Counted from the stretch's first letter, positions 16,015-24,334 are shown. The stretch: 64,000 nt of DNA from Desulfonatronospira thiodismutans ASO3-1 (GCF_000174435.1 NZ_ACJN02000002.1:434001-498000); one strand, 5' to 3'. Notes: generated by a model from the sequence alone, not told the origin. A program made the numbers and translations.

Positions 16015-17475
16015 ATGACCCCTTCAGAACTCACCAGCCTCCTCGCCCGCGGCGAAGACAGCCGCCACCAGTTCAAGCGCAATGCAACCAATGCCGACGG
16101 CCTTGCTGCTGAGCTTGCCGCCTTCGCCAACAGTGGTGGGGGCTGGCTGTTTTTGGGCGTGAATGACGATGGCAGTATTGCGGGGCTGAACGCCGCTGAT
16201 ATTCGCCGGTTAAACCAGCTATTGGGCAATTCTGCCTCCCAGCATGTGCGTCCGCCGTTGCACCCGCTGTCTGAGAACGTGCAGACAGACCAGGGCATCG
16301 TCATGGTGGTGGAAGTGCCCGACGGGTTGGCCAAGCCCTACCTGGACAATCAGGGGCGTATCTGGGTCAAGCAGGGTGCGGACAAGCGCCATGTGACCTC
16401 TCGCGAGGAAATGCAACGGATGTTCCAGCGCGCCGCGCTGCTCTACGCCGATGTAGTGCCGGTGGCAGGCACCTCGGTGGAAGATATCGATGACAAGGCA
16501 TTCAGTGCCTACTTTGACCGGCGCTATGGCGCGAGCGGCGAATTTTCCGGCCTGACTCGGGAGCAGCTGTTGCAGAACCTGGGGCTGGGCGATGGTCGGG
16601 AGCTGAATCTGACCGGATTAATGTTGTTTGGCCGCAATCCACAGCGCTGGCGTCCGGCCTTTGAAGTGAAGGCTGTGGCCTTTCCCGGCAAGGTGCTGCA
16701 CGACACCCGCTACCTGGACAGCGAGGACATCAAGGACGCCCTGCTGGAGCAGTTCCGGGGTGCCTTCGCTTTTATCAAGCGCAATCTGCATCATGTGCAG
16801 CGCGGGCGCGGTTTCAACACTCCGGGGGAACTGGAAATCCCCGAAATAGCGCTGGAAGAACTGCTGGTGAACGCCCTGATCCACCGGGACTATTTCACCA
16901 GCGCCTCGGTCCGTGTCATGGTGTTTGTCGACCGGGTGGAAATCGTCAGCCCCGGTCACCTTCCGGACAGCCTGAGTCCGGAGGATATCCGCCAGGGCAA
17001 GACCATCCGCCGCAACCCCACACTCACCGAGCACGCCAGTCATATCCTGCCGTATCGTGGCATGGGCAGCGGCATTCCCCGTGCCCTGGAAGCCTGGCCG
17101 CAGATCGACTTGGTGGATGATCCCGCGGGCAACCAGTTCAGCGCCGTGATCTGGCGTGCAAAAGCGGAATGGTCGGTTGACACTGCCGCCCCGCAAGTTA
17201 CCGGGGAAGTTACCGGGGAAGTTACCGGGGGAGTTACCGGGGAAGTGAAACGGTTAGCCGAAGCCATGCAGGGCGAGATGAAGCGCTCCGAGATACAGGC
17301 GGCCCTGGGATTGAAACATGAAGACCACTTTCGGGAGAGCTATCTGCGGCCCGCCCTGGACGCCGGCGTTATCGAAATGACGATTCCGGACAAACCGCGC
17401 AGCAGCCGCCAGAAATATCGCCTGACAGCCTTGGGCCAGGCGCTGCTGAAGGCCGGACAGGAAAAGAGGGAGTAG
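16015..17475 (+). CDS. AlbA_2/Schlafen-domain ATPase (RecG-like transcriptional regulator family)
   Basis: A 486-residue protein. The N-terminal AlbA_2 (Schlafen-type) domain spans about 8-125 (LLARGEDSRHQFKRN, ELAAFANSGGGWLFLGVND). The GHKL-type ATP-binding domain lies at about 270-400 (LEELLVNALIHRDY and GMGSGIPRAL), followed by a winged-helix end. Start: ATG 16015 is preferred to GTG 15991 because the AlbA_2 fold begins directly after it and a GGGGAG lies 12 bases upstream. Residues about 395-409 repeat G-E-V-T, encoded by four 12-bp units. Members appear in defence islands; the precise function is unknown. A broken duplicate is at 6317. Confidence 0.88.
   Translation: MTPSELTSLLARGEDSRHQFKRNATNADGLAAELAAFANSGGGWLFLGVNDDGSIAGLNAADIRRLNQLLGNSASQHVRPPLHPLSENVQTDQGIVMVVEVPDGLAKPYLDNQGRIWVKQGADKRHVTSREEMQRMFQRAALLYADVVPVAGTSVEDIDDKAFSAYFDRRYGASGEFSGLTREQLLQNLGLGDGRELNLTGLMLFGRNPQRWRPAFEVKAVAFPGKVLHDTRYLDSEDIKDALLEQFRGAFAFIKRNLHHVQRGRGFNTPGELEIPEIALEELLVNALIHRDYFTSASVRVMVFVDRVEIVSPGHLPDSLSPEDIRQGKTIRRNPTLTEHASHILPYRGMGSGIPRALEAWPQIDLVDDPAGNQFSAVIWRAKAEWSVDTAAPQVTGEVTGEVTGGVTGEVKRLAEAMQGEMKRSEIQAALGLKHEDHFRESYLRPALDAGVIEMTIPDKPRSSRQKYRLTALGQALLKAGQEKRE
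17197..17244 (+). repeat. 12-bp tandem repeat, four units, inside AlbA_2 gene
   Basis: Four units of GTTACCGGGGAA (one with GGGGGA), encoding VTGE repeats between the ATPase and the winged helix. The duplicate at 6317-6633 has only two units and a one-base loss, so the repeat number varies. Confidence 0.85.
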
Positions 17476-17478
17476 CGC

Positions 17479-17649
17479 ATGGTGAGCAGAGCCCGCCCCG
17501 AGCGACTGACCCAAAACCGCGTGGTCGACCTGTTCACCCGTTCCGAGGCGGAAGGCGGGCTGGGTTATCGCTACCTGGGCGACTGGCATCAGAGTGAGAG
17601 ACAACCGGCCTTGCAGCCGATGCCGCTGAGCATGCTCGTTCGGCAGTAG
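17479..17649 (+). pseudogene. HsdR-like N-terminal fragment
   Basis: A 56-residue frame from ATG 17479: MVSRARPERLTQNRVVDLFT ... GYRYLGDWHQSERQPALQ, then a stop. The ERxTQNRVVxLF and YRYLGDW motifs are typical of the beginning of a type I restriction R subunit of a different subfamily from the intact hsdR. It follows the AlbA_2 gene by 3 bp, so an operon of AlbA_2 and hsdR genes probably existed here. It is joined directly to the antitoxin leader. Confidence 0.7.
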
Positions 17650-17673
17650 CAGAATTTATGTGAGAGGTGATTT

Positions 17674-17836
17674 ATGAAGATTAAAGACCTGATTGAAGCG
17701 GCAGAGGCTCTCCCAGTGGAAGAGCGTGCGTTAGTAGTCGATTCGCTTCTGCGCAGTCTCAACCCTCCCCAATCCAGGATCGATAAAAAATGGGTTTCGG
17801 TAGCGCAGGAGCGATTGAAGGAGTTTCGTTCCGGTG
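17674..17836 (+). pseudogene. Truncated copy of addiction-module antitoxin
   Basis: The first 54 codons match the intact antitoxin at 6772 with a single residue change (D40K). Homology stops at 17836. The frame then runs into unrelated sequence (VYAVVVASKRLWIYRNLAEW) and through the tRNA terminator to 18057. The acidic tail is lost and no toxin follows. The foreign part has a protein-like start that I cannot identify. Confidence 0.8.
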
Positions 17837-17979
17837 TGTATGCAGTGGTGGTGGCCAGCAAGCGCCTGTGGATCTACCGCAATCTGGCCGAATGGAAGGA
17901 CCTGAATGCCACAGCGGTGGCCCGGTGGAATCAGCAAGCAAAAGCAAGAGTCTACCCCCCAGGGGATATAGATCAAAAA

Positions 17980-18011
17980 AAAGGGGTTAAGCCTTTTAAG
18001 CCTAACCCCTG
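17980..18011 (-). terminator. Rho-independent terminator of tRNA-Ala
   Basis: On the minus strand the transcript leaves the tRNA and forms a stem from AGGGGTTAGGC and GGCTTAACCCCT with a short TTAAAA-type loop. A run of eight T follows. Confidence 0.85.
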
Positions 18012-18019
18012 GAAATTTC

Positions 18020-18095
18020 TGGTGGAGCTGAGGAGAATTGAACTCCTGGCCTCCTGAATGCCATTCAGGCGCTCTCCCAACTGAGCTACAGCCCC
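18020..18095 (-). tRNA. tRNA-Ala, anticodon GGC
   Basis: A 76-base gene on the minus strand including an encoded CCA. The acceptor stem GGGGCTG pairs with CAGCTCC, with one G-T pair. The D-arm is GCTCAGTTGGGAGAGC. The anticodon stem CCTGA/TCAGG encloses loop ATGGCAT, giving GGC, and the T-arm contains GTTCAAT. Its 3' end faces the accessory island, a position often used by integrating elements. Confidence 0.95.
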
Positions 18096-18110
18096 TCGTG
18101 AACAATCATG

Positions 18111-18137
18111 AATATATTTCATCAACGGTCTTGTCAA
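18111..18137 (-). promoter_or_regulatory. Probable promoter of tRNA-Ala
   Basis: Reading on the minus strand, a perfect TTGACA -35 box (18132-18137) is followed after 15 bases by TATATT (18111-18116). The expected start lies about 8 bases before the mature tRNA. The spacing is a little short. Confidence 0.55.
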
Positions 18138-18337
18138 GAGAATTGTCCGGTCTTTGAAAACTTTCTTGCCCTGCCGGCCGACTAAAGCTATGCTGAAATC
18201 AATGCAGACCTGTGCTCGACTGAAACATATTTTACCAACCCCAATGGCAGGAGATACCCGCCCTTATGGCTGAACTGCTTAACACTTTAGCGATACTTAT
18301 AAAATAGAATATCATATCTCAATTTGGGGACAGGCAC

Positions 18338-18392
18338 CCCGCACTTATTTTTATTAAATGATCCTGATTTTATTGGAAAAAATAAGTGCGGG
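18338..18392. repeat. REP-like palindrome with 15-bp arms
   Basis: Arms CCCGCACTTATTTTT (18338-18352) and its perfect complement (18378-18392) are separated by 25 bases. The outer flanks GGGGACAGGCAC and GCTAGCCCCC extend it imperfectly. The GGGGACAG lead-in recurs at 52512. It lies upstream of the cyclase gene. Confidence 0.7.
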
Positions 18393-18513
18393 CAGAGCTA
18401 GCCCCCGGAGGTTAGTCATAAGTTTCGCTGTAATGTTAAGGCACAGAGCGATAATGCTGCCGGCCAGGTCGCTTTGCAGGCGGGCTGATACTCCTGCGCA
18501 GGGAGGCTTTTAT

Positions 18514-20004
18514 ATGCGCTTGGGGCTGAAAATCTTTCTACTTCTGTTTGTGGCCGCATTCACCATTTCCGGAGCCACGGGATCCTATTTCTATTATCAG
18601 GCCAGGCAATCCTTGCTGGAATCCATCCAGAGTCAGTTGCTTACTGCGGCCAAATCCTTTTCCGGGCTCATTTCCGGAGATGACCTGGAAGCCCTCAATT
18701 CTCCTGAAGACATGCATTCCAGTGCTTACCCCAGGATCCAGCGTATCCTGCACCAGATTGCTCTGACCAACGAGGACTTCCTATTTGCCTATACCATGCG
18801 CATCCAGGACGATGAGGTCCTGTTCGTGGTGGACTCACCCCCCAGCGATGATACCGGTGACGGCCGGATATCCCCGGACGAAATGCCTGAGCCCGTGGGT
18901 GCTGTTTACCCCGATCCTCCATCATCCCTGCTCAAAGGCTTTGTCCGCCCCAGTGTGGATCAACGTATTTACCAGGACCAATGGGGCTGGACCATATCCG
19001 GGTACGCTCCCATCAAGGACTTTCGGGGACGCAATGTGGGACTTCTGGGCATAGACATGTGTGCTGAACACATGGAGGCCAAGCTGGCCGCCATCAGACA
19101 AGCCGGACTGATCTCCCTTGGCGTGGCCGGACTTCTGGCCCTGGGAGTGACCCTGCTCCTGACCAGACATATTACTGGCCCCATCAAGTCCCTGCACCAG
19201 GGTCTGAGCCGGGTCAGCGCCGGAGACCTTGATGCCGTGGTCCCGGAGCATGGCCGTGACGAACTGGGGGACCTTTCCCGGCACTTCAACCAGATGGTGG
19301 GCGAACTAAGAGAAAAACAGCTTCTACAGTCCAGCCTGGGCAAAGTCATGCCCAGGGAAGTAGTCAGCAGGCTGCTGTCGGATGATCCCAAACTGGGCGG
19401 GGAGACCGCAGAGGCATGCATCCTTTTCTGCGATCTGCGCGGATTTACCAGCATCAGTGAAAAACTGCCGCCAAAGATCCTGGTGGGACTGCTCAACGAC
19501 TACTTTTCCGCCATGGTCCAGGCAGTGGAGAAACAAGGCGGTCTGGTGGACAAATTTATCGGGGACAAACTTATGGCCGTCTTCGGTCACCCGATAACTG
19601 ATGAAAAGGCAGAAGCCAAAGCCCTGCAGGCCGGTGTAGACATGCTCTCGGCCTGCGACCGCCTGAACTCCACCCTGGCCCTGACCTCGGATCTGATCCT
19701 GGAAAACAGCATAGGCATTCATACCGGTCATGTCCTGGCGGGCAACATCGGTTCACCTCAGCGAATGGAATACACTGTGGTCGGTGATGCTGTGAATATC
19801 GCCGCCAGGCTGGAGGCAAAAACCCGTGAAATGCACACCAGGTTGATCATAAGCTCCCATGTCGCCGCAAAAATCTCTCCGTTGCCCGGGCAGCTGCGTT
19901 CTCAGAAAAATATCAGCCTGGAGGGCAGACGGGAAACTCTGGACATCTACCTGCTGGAGAACAGTGACCCGGTGGGCACACGAGGCAGGGATAGTGAGTT
20001 ATAA
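18514..20004 (+). CDS. Membrane-bound class III adenylate/guanylate cyclase with HAMP domain
   Basis: A receptor-type cyclase of 496 residues. The start is placed at ATG 18514, 6 bases after GGAGGC, which begins MRLGLKIFLLLFVAAF, a membrane segment; a start at 18358 would add 52 implausible residues. The order is TM1 (about 4-25), an extracytoplasmic sensor of about 170 residues, TM2 (about 197-220), HAMP (HITGPIKSLHQGLSRVSAGD) and a catalytic domain from about 285. The metal-binding residues sit in FCDLRGFTSISE and DKFIGDKLMAVFG, and the C-terminal half has VVGDAVNIAARLE. It probably makes cAMP in response to an external signal. Confidence 0.9.
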   Translation: MRLGLKIFLLLFVAAFTISGATGSYFYYQARQSLLESIQSQLLTAAKSFSGLISGDDLEALNSPEDMHSSAYPRIQRILHQIALTNEDFLFAYTMRIQDDEVLFVVDSPPSDDTGDGRISPDEMPEPVGAVYPDPPSSLLKGFVRPSVDQRIYQDQWGWTISGYAPIKDFRGRNVGLLGIDMCAEHMEAKLAAIRQAGLISLGVAGLLALGVTLLLTRHITGPIKSLHQGLSRVSAGDLDAVVPEHGRDELGDLSRHFNQMVGELREKQLLQSSLGKVMPREVVSRLLSDDPKLGGETAEACILFCDLRGFTSISEKLPPKILVGLLNDYFSAMVQAVEKQGGLVDKFIGDKLMAVFGHPITDEKAEAKALQAGVDMLSACDRLNSTLALTSDLILENSIGIHTGHVLAGNIGSPQRMEYTVVGDAVNIAARLEAKTREMHTRLIISSHVAAKISPLPGQLRSQKNISLEGRRETLDIYLLENSDPVGTRGRDSEL

Positions 20005-20044
20005 GAGTTCAGAGGTCAGAGATCAGAAGTCAGAGGGCAGAGGA

Positions 20045-20114
20045 CAGTAAAAACAAAGTGTTATATAGATCATTGATTCCTAACTTATTCATTTTCCGAC
20101 TTTTTGCAGGTACA
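20045..20114 (+). repeat. Dispersed intergenic repeat, copy 2
   Basis: Matches 289-370: CAGTAAAAACAAAG, a TTATAT block, and CGACTTTTTGCAG near the end. Here the palindrome found at 205-284 is absent from the upstream side. Confidence 0.5.
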
Positions 20115-20161
20115 TTTTAGTGACTTACTCCTGAAACCCTGTCATAAAAACAAGAAACTTA

Positions 20162-20320
20162 GACAGGATTAACAGGATTGACAGGATAAGCAATCAGCGG
20201 CCGGAAGCCGCAGATTGCATTAGCCATCGCCAGAGGCGAGTGATTACCTTTTGGCCTGGCTCCCGGCCAGGACAAAAATGTTTTTCTCTTAATCAATCTC
20301 TTAATCCTGTTAATCCTGTC
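20162..20320. repeat. Inverted-repeat element with 18-bp perfect ends
   Basis: The ends GACAGGATTAACAGGATT (20162-20179) and its complement (20303-20320) enclose smaller hairpins: GCGGC/GCCGC near 20201, CGCC/GGCG near 20229 and GGCCTGG/CCAGG-type near 20252. It has no ORF. The AACAGGATT motif is of a kind seen repeatedly between genes in related bacteria. It is probably a small non-autonomous element. Confidence 0.65.
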
Positions 20321-20406
20321 AAAAAAGCTCTTTTCTTTATTGGGTTGCGGGCAACGTCCGCGTTAGAAAGGCAAAAAAATAAGCCGTTCTTACCGGCCGG
20401 GGACAA

Positions 20407-21774
20407 CTAAATAGCCTTGCCCGGGTTTAGAATCCCGTCCGGGTCAAAGACCTTTTTTATCCCGCGCATGATTTCCAGTGCCGCGAGGCCGGGCTGCCTG
20501 TTTAAAAAACCTCTTTTGGAAAGACCCACCCCGTGTTCCCCGGACATGCTCCCTCCCAGGTCCAGCACCAGCTCAAGAAGCTCTGCCCGGGCCTTCTGGA
20601 CCTCTTTTTGCACAACTTGCTGCTTGTCGTCGTACATGAAATTTACATGCAGGTTGCCATCGCCAACGTGGCCGAAGGCCAGTACCTGCAAAGAGTGGTT
20701 TCCGGCGATGCGGCGAATGCCCTGCATGGCCTTTAGAAGACTTCCCCGGGGGATGCTCACGTCATCACTGGCTTTGCCTGAGCCCAGCCTGAAAGAGGCC
20801 GGATTGATGAGCCGTCGCAGCTCCCAGATACGCTCCTGGTCACTGTTTTCGGCCTCATCAACGTAAACCGGCTCTTTGAGCCTTTTGCGCGCCTCTGCCA
20901 TCTCCTGTCGCACACTGCCTTTCAACCCGTCACACTGCACCATGAGGGCGGCGCCTGCGTTATCCGGCCAGGGCATGCCGGAATAGGCAGACAGGCACTG
21001 CAGCACCTCCCGGGGCAAAAACTCCAGGGCGCAGGGCAGAAGACCGGCCCCGAAAATCTGGTCCACACTCTCCAGGGCCTGTTCCTCGCTTTCAAAGCAG
21101 GCCATTATGGTCGAAGCATACGCCGGGCGGGGCAAAAGCTTGATCCAGGCCCCCACAACCACACCGAGACAGCCTTCCGAACCCACCATTAAAGAGTTCA
21201 GGTCCAGGCCCACTACGTTCTTGTGCACCTTTCCCCCGGTGCTGATGAGCTCGCCCCCGGGAAGCACCACCTCCAGGCCCAGGACATAGTCCCGGGTGAC
21301 ACCGTATTTTACAGCCCGCATGCCCCCGGCATTGGTGGCTATATTGCCCCCGATGCTGCAGATGCGCACGCTTGCCGGGTCCGGGGGGTAAAAAAGCCCT
21401 TTTGCCGCAGCCGCCTGCTGCAGTTCATGAGTAATCACTCCGGGCTGGACATGGGCCGTAAAGTCCCGGCTGCTGAGGGAAAGTATGCGGCCAAGCTTCA
21501 GGCAGGACAGGACAATCCCGCCTGCCTGGGGCACGCAGGCGGAGACAACATTGGTCCCCCTGGCCCTGGGGATGACCGGCACTTTTTCCTGCCCGGCCCA
21601 GTGCATAATCTGCCTGACCTGCTCTACCGTTTCCGGCAATACCACCGCCCAGGGCATGGCAAAGCGCCGCCCGGCATCAGTGCCGTAGATAAGTTTTTCT
21701 GCAGGATTAAAAAGAAGTCCGTCATTGGGCAGGATCTTGCCCAGATCTCTGACCTGGGATTTTTTCAGAGACAT
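20407..21774 (-). CDS. GlcD-like FAD-linked oxidase (D-lactate/glycolate dehydrogenase family)
   Basis: A flavoprotein of 455 residues that oxidises a 2-hydroxyacid, most likely D-lactate or glycolate. The N-terminal FAD-binding domain (about 38-215) has PRARGTNVVSACVPQAGGIV and the flavin motif ICSIGGNIATNAGGMRAVKYG. The C-terminal FAD-oxidase domain holds FGHVGDGNLHVN (about 375-386) and ends SGEHGVGLSKRGF...FDPDGILNPGKAI. Length and domains fit GlcD. No adjacent iron-sulfur partner is seen, so the electron acceptor and exact substrate are open. It reads toward the repeats at 20.0-20.4 kb. Confidence 0.9.
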   Translation of the reverse strand: MSLKKSQVRDLGKILPNDGLLFNPAEKLIYGTDAGRRFAMPWAVVLPETVEQVRQIMHWAGQEKVPVIPRARGTNVVSACVPQAGGIVLSCLKLGRILSLSSRDFTAHVQPGVITHELQQAAAAKGLFYPPDPASVRICSIGGNIATNAGGMRAVKYGVTRDYVLGLEVVLPGGELISTGGKVHKNVVGLDLNSLMVGSEGCLGVVVGAWIKLLPRPAYASTIMACFESEEQALESVDQIFGAGLLPCALEFLPREVLQCLSAYSGMPWPDNAGAALMVQCDGLKGSVRQEMAEARKRLKEPVYVDEAENSDQERIWELRRLINPASFRLGSGKASDDVSIPRGSLLKAMQGIRRIAGNHSLQVLAFGHVGDGNLHVNFMYDDKQQVVQKEVQKARAELLELVLDLGGSMSGEHGVGLSKRGFLNRQPGLAALEIMRGIKKVFDPDGILNPGKAI

Positions 21775-21849
21775 CTCCCCCCCATGCCCTAAGCAGCCGG
21801 CCCGGTGAAAATTCCCTGTTCCCTGTGCTCCATGCCCTGCGCCCCATGC

Positions 21850-22317
21850 CTACTTATATTTGGCCATTTCCCGGGCGGTATCGCGTTCCACGGCCCTGCG
21901 CTTTAGGGTTTCGCGGCGGTCATGGAGTCTAAGGCCGCGGGCCAGGGCAATTTCCACCTTGGCTCTGCCCTGCTTGAAATACATCCGGGTGGGTATAACA
22001 GTCAGACCCTTTTGCTCCACCTTGCCCATGAGCCGTTTAATCTCGCTTTTGTGCATAAGAAGCCTGCGCGGACGTACCGGGTCATGCTGGGCATAACCGG
22101 CGTTTTCATAGGGGGCTATATGCACGTCCACCAGGTAGGCCTCACCCCGGTCAAAGCGCACGTAACCCTCCTTGAAACTGACTTTGCCCGCCCGCAAAGA
22201 CTTGACCTCGGAGCCTGTCAGGGCCATACCAGCCTCCATGGTTTCCATTATTTCGAAATAATGGCGCACCTTGCGGTTGACCGCAATTATCTTTATGCCG
22301 CTTTTGCCTTGTGACAT
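21850..22317 (-). CDS. smpB: SsrA-binding protein SmpB
   Basis: A 155-residue protein that binds tmRNA and brings it to stalled ribosomes for trans-translation. It contains YFEIMETMEAGMALTGSEVK, then SLRAGKVSFKEGYVRF, the OB-fold core, and GRAKVEIALARGLRLHDRRE with the basic C-terminal tail that enters the ribosomal A site. Length is normal. The start codon follows closely on the stop of the HD-domain gene on the same strand, so the two are probably co-transcribed. Confidence 0.97.
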   Translation of the reverse strand: MSQGKSGIKIIAVNRKVRHYFEIMETMEAGMALTGSEVKSLRAGKVSFKEGYVRFDRGEAYLVDVHIAPYENAGYAQHDPVRPRRLLMHKSEIKRLMGKVEQKGLTVIPTRMYFKQGRAKVEIALARGLRLHDRRETLKRRAVERDTAREMAKYK

Positions 22318-22320
22318 AGC

Positions 22321-22917
22321 CTACTTCTTGTGCTTGCGCTCAATCCACCAGCGCTTGTCCTGGCTTTCAAACCACCAGGCGGTGTGATCGCTTTCAAAAA
22401 TCGCCCCGGCCAGTTTGCGGCCGTGCTCCGTCTTTACCCGCTCCCAGGCGTATTCCAGCCACTTAGTTGCGTACCTGTTGCCCAGATCCTCCTGCTCCTT
22501 GAGATTCAGGATAAGATCCAGCTGATCCGCATCCTCGGCCAGGCCGGCCTCCAGGGTGCTGTTCTGGTCCAGTTCCTCGTGAAGAGGAATCACTTCTTCT
22601 TCCAGACCTGTGCCCCGCAGGGCATCCTCCAGGGCTGACCGGTCATTGGTCTTGTTATACAGCCGGTTGACATAATTCATGTCCCCTACCCTGGATTCGT
22701 GAATATCGTGAAAAAGGCACATGTACACGGTCTTTTCCCGGTCCGCCCCGGCCATCCTGGCCAGGATATAGCCTATTACCGCGGTGCGGAAACTGTGCTC
22801 GGCCACATTTTCCGAGCCCGTACCCAGAAACTGGTAGCCTGTACGCGGCGTTCTCTTGAGCATGCCCACCTCGTGCAGGAAATCGGCCACACGGGGCAGG
22901 TTCAGTTTTGCGGTCAT
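22321..22917 (-). CDS. HD-domain nucleotidase (YfbR-like)
   Basis: A metal-dependent phosphohydrolase. The start is placed at ATG 22917 (MTAKLNLPRVADFLHEVG) with AGGAAG upstream, giving 198 residues; an upstream start at 22965 is less likely. HD motif residues appear in ENVAEHSFRTAVIGY and CLFHDIHESRVGD, with a later Asp in AEDADQLDLILNLKEQED. The family includes 5'-deoxynucleotidases, and substrate identity is inferred only. The gene ends 3 bp before smpB and is likely in one transcript with it. Confidence 0.85.
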   Translation of the reverse strand: MTAKLNLPRVADFLHEVGMLKRTPRTGYQFLGTGSENVAEHSFRTAVIGYILARMAGADREKTVYMCLFHDIHESRVGDMNYVNRLYNKTNDRSALEDALRGTGLEEEVIPLHEELDQNSTLEAGLAEDADQLDLILNLKEQEDLGNRYATKWLEYAWERVKTEHGRKLAGAIFESDHTAWWFESQDKRWWIERKHKK

Positions 22918-23018
22918 ATATTGCGCTTCCTGTAATATAGAATGCTTCAGCCCTGGCTGTGCCACACCAGGCCTGGATAAGCTCTGAGTTAATAGTTGCG
23001 CTGCTGCGCTTTGACTGC

Positions 23019-24203
23019 TCAGCTGCGGTAATCGGAATTGATGCGGATATATTCGTCGGTTAGATCCGAGGCCATGAGAAAATATTCGCCCTGTCCCCTT
23101 CCCAGGTCAATATCCACCTGGATATCCCTGGAGGATAGCAGAGGGGCGAAAACCTCGTCTATATCCATATCCACAGGTCTGCCCTTAGAAAAGATCTCCA
23201 GGCCCGCCAGGCTGAGCCTGACTTTGTCTGGGTCAAAAACGGCCCCGCTTCTGCCCAGGGCGGCCACAATGCGGCCCCAGTTGGGATCGCACCCGAACAT
23301 GGCCGTCTTGACCAGACTGGAATTGCCCACCGCCCTGGCCGCCTTGCGCGCGTCCAGGCTGTCTGCCGCCCCGGTTACCCGGATATGCATGACCTTGGTG
23401 CCGCCCTCGGCATCCTTGACGATCTGGTAGGCCAGATCCCGGCATACATCCTCCAGGGCTTTTGCTGCTATGTCCCGGTCCCTGCTGGAGTGTAATCCTG
23501 CCCTGGATCCACCTCCTGCCAGGGCCAGAACGCAGTCGTTGGTACTGGTATCTCCGTCCACGGTTATGGCATTGAAGCTCTGCTCCATGGCCCCGGCCAG
23601 CATCTCCTGCCACAGGGCCCCGTCCACCTGCAGATCCGTCAGAACAAAGGCCAGCATGGTGGCCATATCCGGGCAGATCATGCCCGCTCCCTTGGTCATG
23701 CCCCAGAAGCGCACCCGGCCCTGGTCCAGCTCTATCTCCCTGGCTGCGGTCTTGGGAAAGGTGTCCGTGGTCATAATGGCCATGGCCGCCTGTTCCCCGG
23801 TGCATTTTCCCAGGTTTTCCACCAGACCGGGCAGGCTTTTTTCCCAGGTGGGCATGGGCATCCTCACGCCGATGACCCCGGTGGAGGCAGGCAGTATTTC
23901 CCCGGCAGAAATATCCAGGTGTCCGGCCAGCAGGTCCAGGGTCCTGCGGCAGTCGGCCAGGCCTTCTTCACCGGTGCAGGCATTGGCCTGGCCGGCATTG
24001 ACCAGCACAGCGCGCATGAGATCGCTGCGGTCTAAGTTTTCCCTGGCCACCAGCACCGGGGCAGCCTGGAATGCGTTGGTGGTGAAAACACCGGCAGCCC
24101 TGGCCGGAGTCCGGCTGAATATCAGGGCCAGGTCCGGGCGGTCTTTGTACTTGAATCCAGCCCGGACCGCAGCCAGATCAAACCCCAGGGGTAGATCCTG
24201 CAT
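23019..24203 (-). CDS. argJ: Arginine biosynthesis bifunctional protein ArgJ
   Basis: Glutamate N-acetyltransferase/ornithine acetyltransferase. It recycles the acetyl group from acetylornithine to glutamate and may also use acetyl-CoA in the first step. The self-cleavage motif is KGAGMICPDMATMLAF, with the Thr of MATML becoming the N-terminal nucleophile of the beta chain. Other motifs are VNAGQANACTG and the C-terminal end YIRINSDYRS. The likely start is ATG 24203 (MQDLPLGFDLAAVRAGFKYK) behind AGGATACAGGAC; the frame is open further upstream to 24275. No other arg genes are adjacent. It lies downstream of secA. Confidence 0.95.
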   Translation of the reverse strand: MQDLPLGFDLAAVRAGFKYKDRPDLALIFSRTPARAAGVFTTNAFQAAPVLVARENLDRSDLMRAVLVNAGQANACTGEEGLADCRRTLDLLAGHLDISAGEILPASTGVIGVRMPMPTWEKSLPGLVENLGKCTGEQAAMAIMTTDTFPKTAAREIELDQGRVRFWGMTKGAGMICPDMATMLAFVLTDLQVDGALWQEMLAGAMEQSFNAITVDGDTSTNDCVLALAGGGSRAGLHSSRDRDIAAKALEDVCRDLAYQIVKDAEGGTKVMHIRVTGAADSLDARKAARAVGNSSLVKTAMFGCDPNWGRIVAALGRSGAVFDPDKVRLSLAGLEIFSKGRPVDMDIDEVFAPLLSSRDIQVDIDLGRGQGEYFLMASDLTDEYIRINSDYRS

Positions 24204-24334
24204 GTCCTGTATCCTTTTTTGTAGCCATTCAATGCAAAATTCTACTGCTGCGTACTCGCATACATTCTTCCCCATGCCCTATGCCCAATACGCTTTGCCC
24301 CATGCCCCATGCGCCACGCGCCACGCGCCACGCC

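Larger units (their letters stand above)
20005..20406. other. Intergenic stretch with repeats
   Basis: About 400 bases. It contains degenerate GTCAGAG tandem repeats (20010-20045), the second copy of a dispersed repeat (20045-20114) and an inverted-repeat element (20162-20320). No gene is seen. Confidence 0.6.

Noticed and set aside
1-17980. Duplicate of the tRNA-Ala 3' end as a left attachment site
   Set aside because: I searched by eye for the CCA-proximal bases in the island and found no convincing second copy.
24281-24334. GCGCCAC tandem repeats between secA and argJ as a regulatory element
   Set aside because: Short, low-complexity repeat with variants at other gene ends; no specific function can be argued.
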